Shown piece by piece: positions 7,992 to 8,576 of a stretch of 8,576 bases of DNA. Every line of letters begins with the position of its first letter. Position 1 is the stretch's first letter. Origin of the DNA: an uncultured Rhodospirillaceae bacterium (GTDB lineage Bacteria; Pseudomonadota; Alphaproteobacteria; RF32; CAG-239); NCBI GenBank assembly GCA_900313355.1, contig OMQZ01000170.1, positions 1 to 8,576 on the forward strand, in the 5' to 3' direction. The notes under the pieces are model-generated. The model saw only the letters and a program-made list of their open reading frames with translations, did not search any database and was not told the DNA's origin. The position numbers and the translations under genes are program-made.

Positions 7992-8534
7992 ATGCCAAAT
8001 AATGAAAAAATACTACTCCTTTCTTGTTGCGGTCCGTGTTCTTGTGCCGTTATTAAAACAATGGCACAAGAAAAAAAAGATTTTGCCGTCGTGTTTTATA
8101 ACCCAAACATCAGACCAATGCAAGAATACGAAAAACGCCGCGATGAAAACAAACGCGTCTGCGACCTATATCATGTGCCGTTTATTGAGCTTGAATATGA
8201 CAATGAGCGTTGGTGTGCTTTAACAAAAGGCTTGAGAGATGAGCCTGAGCGCGGGAAACGTTGTTCTGTTTGTTTTGAAATGCGCTTAAAGCGGGCGATG
8301 GAATATGCTCTTGATAACGGTTTTACGGCGGTAAGTTCCGTTTTGGGCGTTTCGCGTTATAAAAACTTAAACCAAGTCAATGAGGCGGCAAATCTTGCCT
8401 CTCAAAAAACAGGATGTCCTTATGTTCATATCGAAGGGCGAAAAGGCGGCATGCAAGAGCTCAGAATGCAACTTATTAAAGAGCTTGAGCTCTATAATCA
8501 GGATTATTGCGGTTGCAAACCTCGTGTTGAATAA
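7992..8534 (+). CDS. queH: Epoxyqueuosine reductase QueH
   Basis: QueH reduces epoxyqueuosine to queuosine at wobble position 34 of tRNAs for Asp, Asn, His and Tyr, the last step of queuosine synthesis; it is an iron-sulfur enzyme unrelated in sequence to QueG. The 180-aa protein shows the family landmarks: SCCGPCS (11-17), FYNPNIRP with EYEKR (35-49), EPERGKRCSVCFEMRL (84-99, Cys91 and Cys94), a SRYKNLNQVN segment (121-130), and the C-terminal QDYCGC (170-175). The paired cysteines Cys12/Cys13, Cys91/Cys94 and Cys173/Cys175 are the expected metal-ligand set. The usual Arg of YRQDYCGC is Asn169 here. I chose ATG 7992 over the TTG at 7971 because the added residues (ILYLRL) are not part of the conserved domain and the TTG has no ribosome binding site; the ATG also lacks a clear one. 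It diverges from the 422-aa gene and no other queuosine gene is visible. Confidence 0.93.
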   Translation: MPNNEKILLLSCCGPCSCAVIKTMAQEKKDFAVVFYNPNIRPMQEYEKRRDENKRVCDLYHVPFIELEYDNERWCALTKGLRDEPERGKRCSVCFEMRLKRAMEYALDNGFTAVSSVLGVSRYKNLNQVNEAANLASQKTGCPYVHIEGRKGGMQELRMQLIKELELYNQDYCGCKPRVE

Positions 8535-8576
8535 ACCGTTAAAAACTCTTGAATATGAACCTGTCTTCTGATTTAA

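Noticed and set aside
8555..8576. Possible start of a further gene, ATG AAC CTG TCT TCT, open to the window end
   Set aside because: No ribosome binding site and only seven codons are visible, so it cannot be told from chance.
1..8576. CRISPR array, insertion sequence, tRNA, rRNA or integrated phage
   Set aside because: No spaced direct repeats, transposase or integrase motifs, cloverleaf or rRNA-like sequence were seen on either strand.

Overview
The window looks like chromosomal DNA from an AT-rich alphaproteobacterium. Three recognisable housekeeping genes (gyrA, uvrA, queH) are interspersed with three unrecognised genes. The lineage call rests on two features recalled from those families and not tested by search: GyrA carries an insert between C-terminal propeller blades that I associate with alphaproteobacteria, and UvrA has the first zinc-site variant C-P-V-S-G-F-T-I that I also associate with that class. 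Genus cannot be assigned; low G+C and the hypothetical genes would fit a host-associated lineage, but that is inference.

Layout. 1-2666 (+): gyrA, missing about the first 41 codons at the window edge, followed by a strong, apparently bidirectional terminator (2684-2718). 2728-3608 (-): two overlapping orphan genes (89 aa then 207 aa) convergent with gyrA and visibly richer in G+C than the 422-aa gene further on. 3609-3779: a 171-bp AT-rich divergent promoter region with a perfect 16-nt palindrome lying in the spacer of the best minus-strand promoter. 3780-6596 (+): complete uvrA. 6598-7866 (-): a 422-aa unrecognised protein whose N-terminal half resembles permuted papain-like cysteine hydrolases; its stop codon is one base from the uvrA stop, and it has a good sigma70-type promoter (7900-7928). 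7867-7991: divergent intergenic region. 7992-8534 (+): queH, epoxyqueuosine reductase, the last step of queuosine tRNA modification. The final 42 bases hold nothing I can support.

The genes do not form one pathway: DNA topology (GyrA), nucleotide excision repair (UvrA) and tRNA wobble modification (QueH) are separate core functions. I found no CRISPR array, insertion sequence, tRNA, rRNA or obvious defence system. The parts worth following up are the orphan gene pair with its possible operator, and the 422-aa candidate hydrolase.
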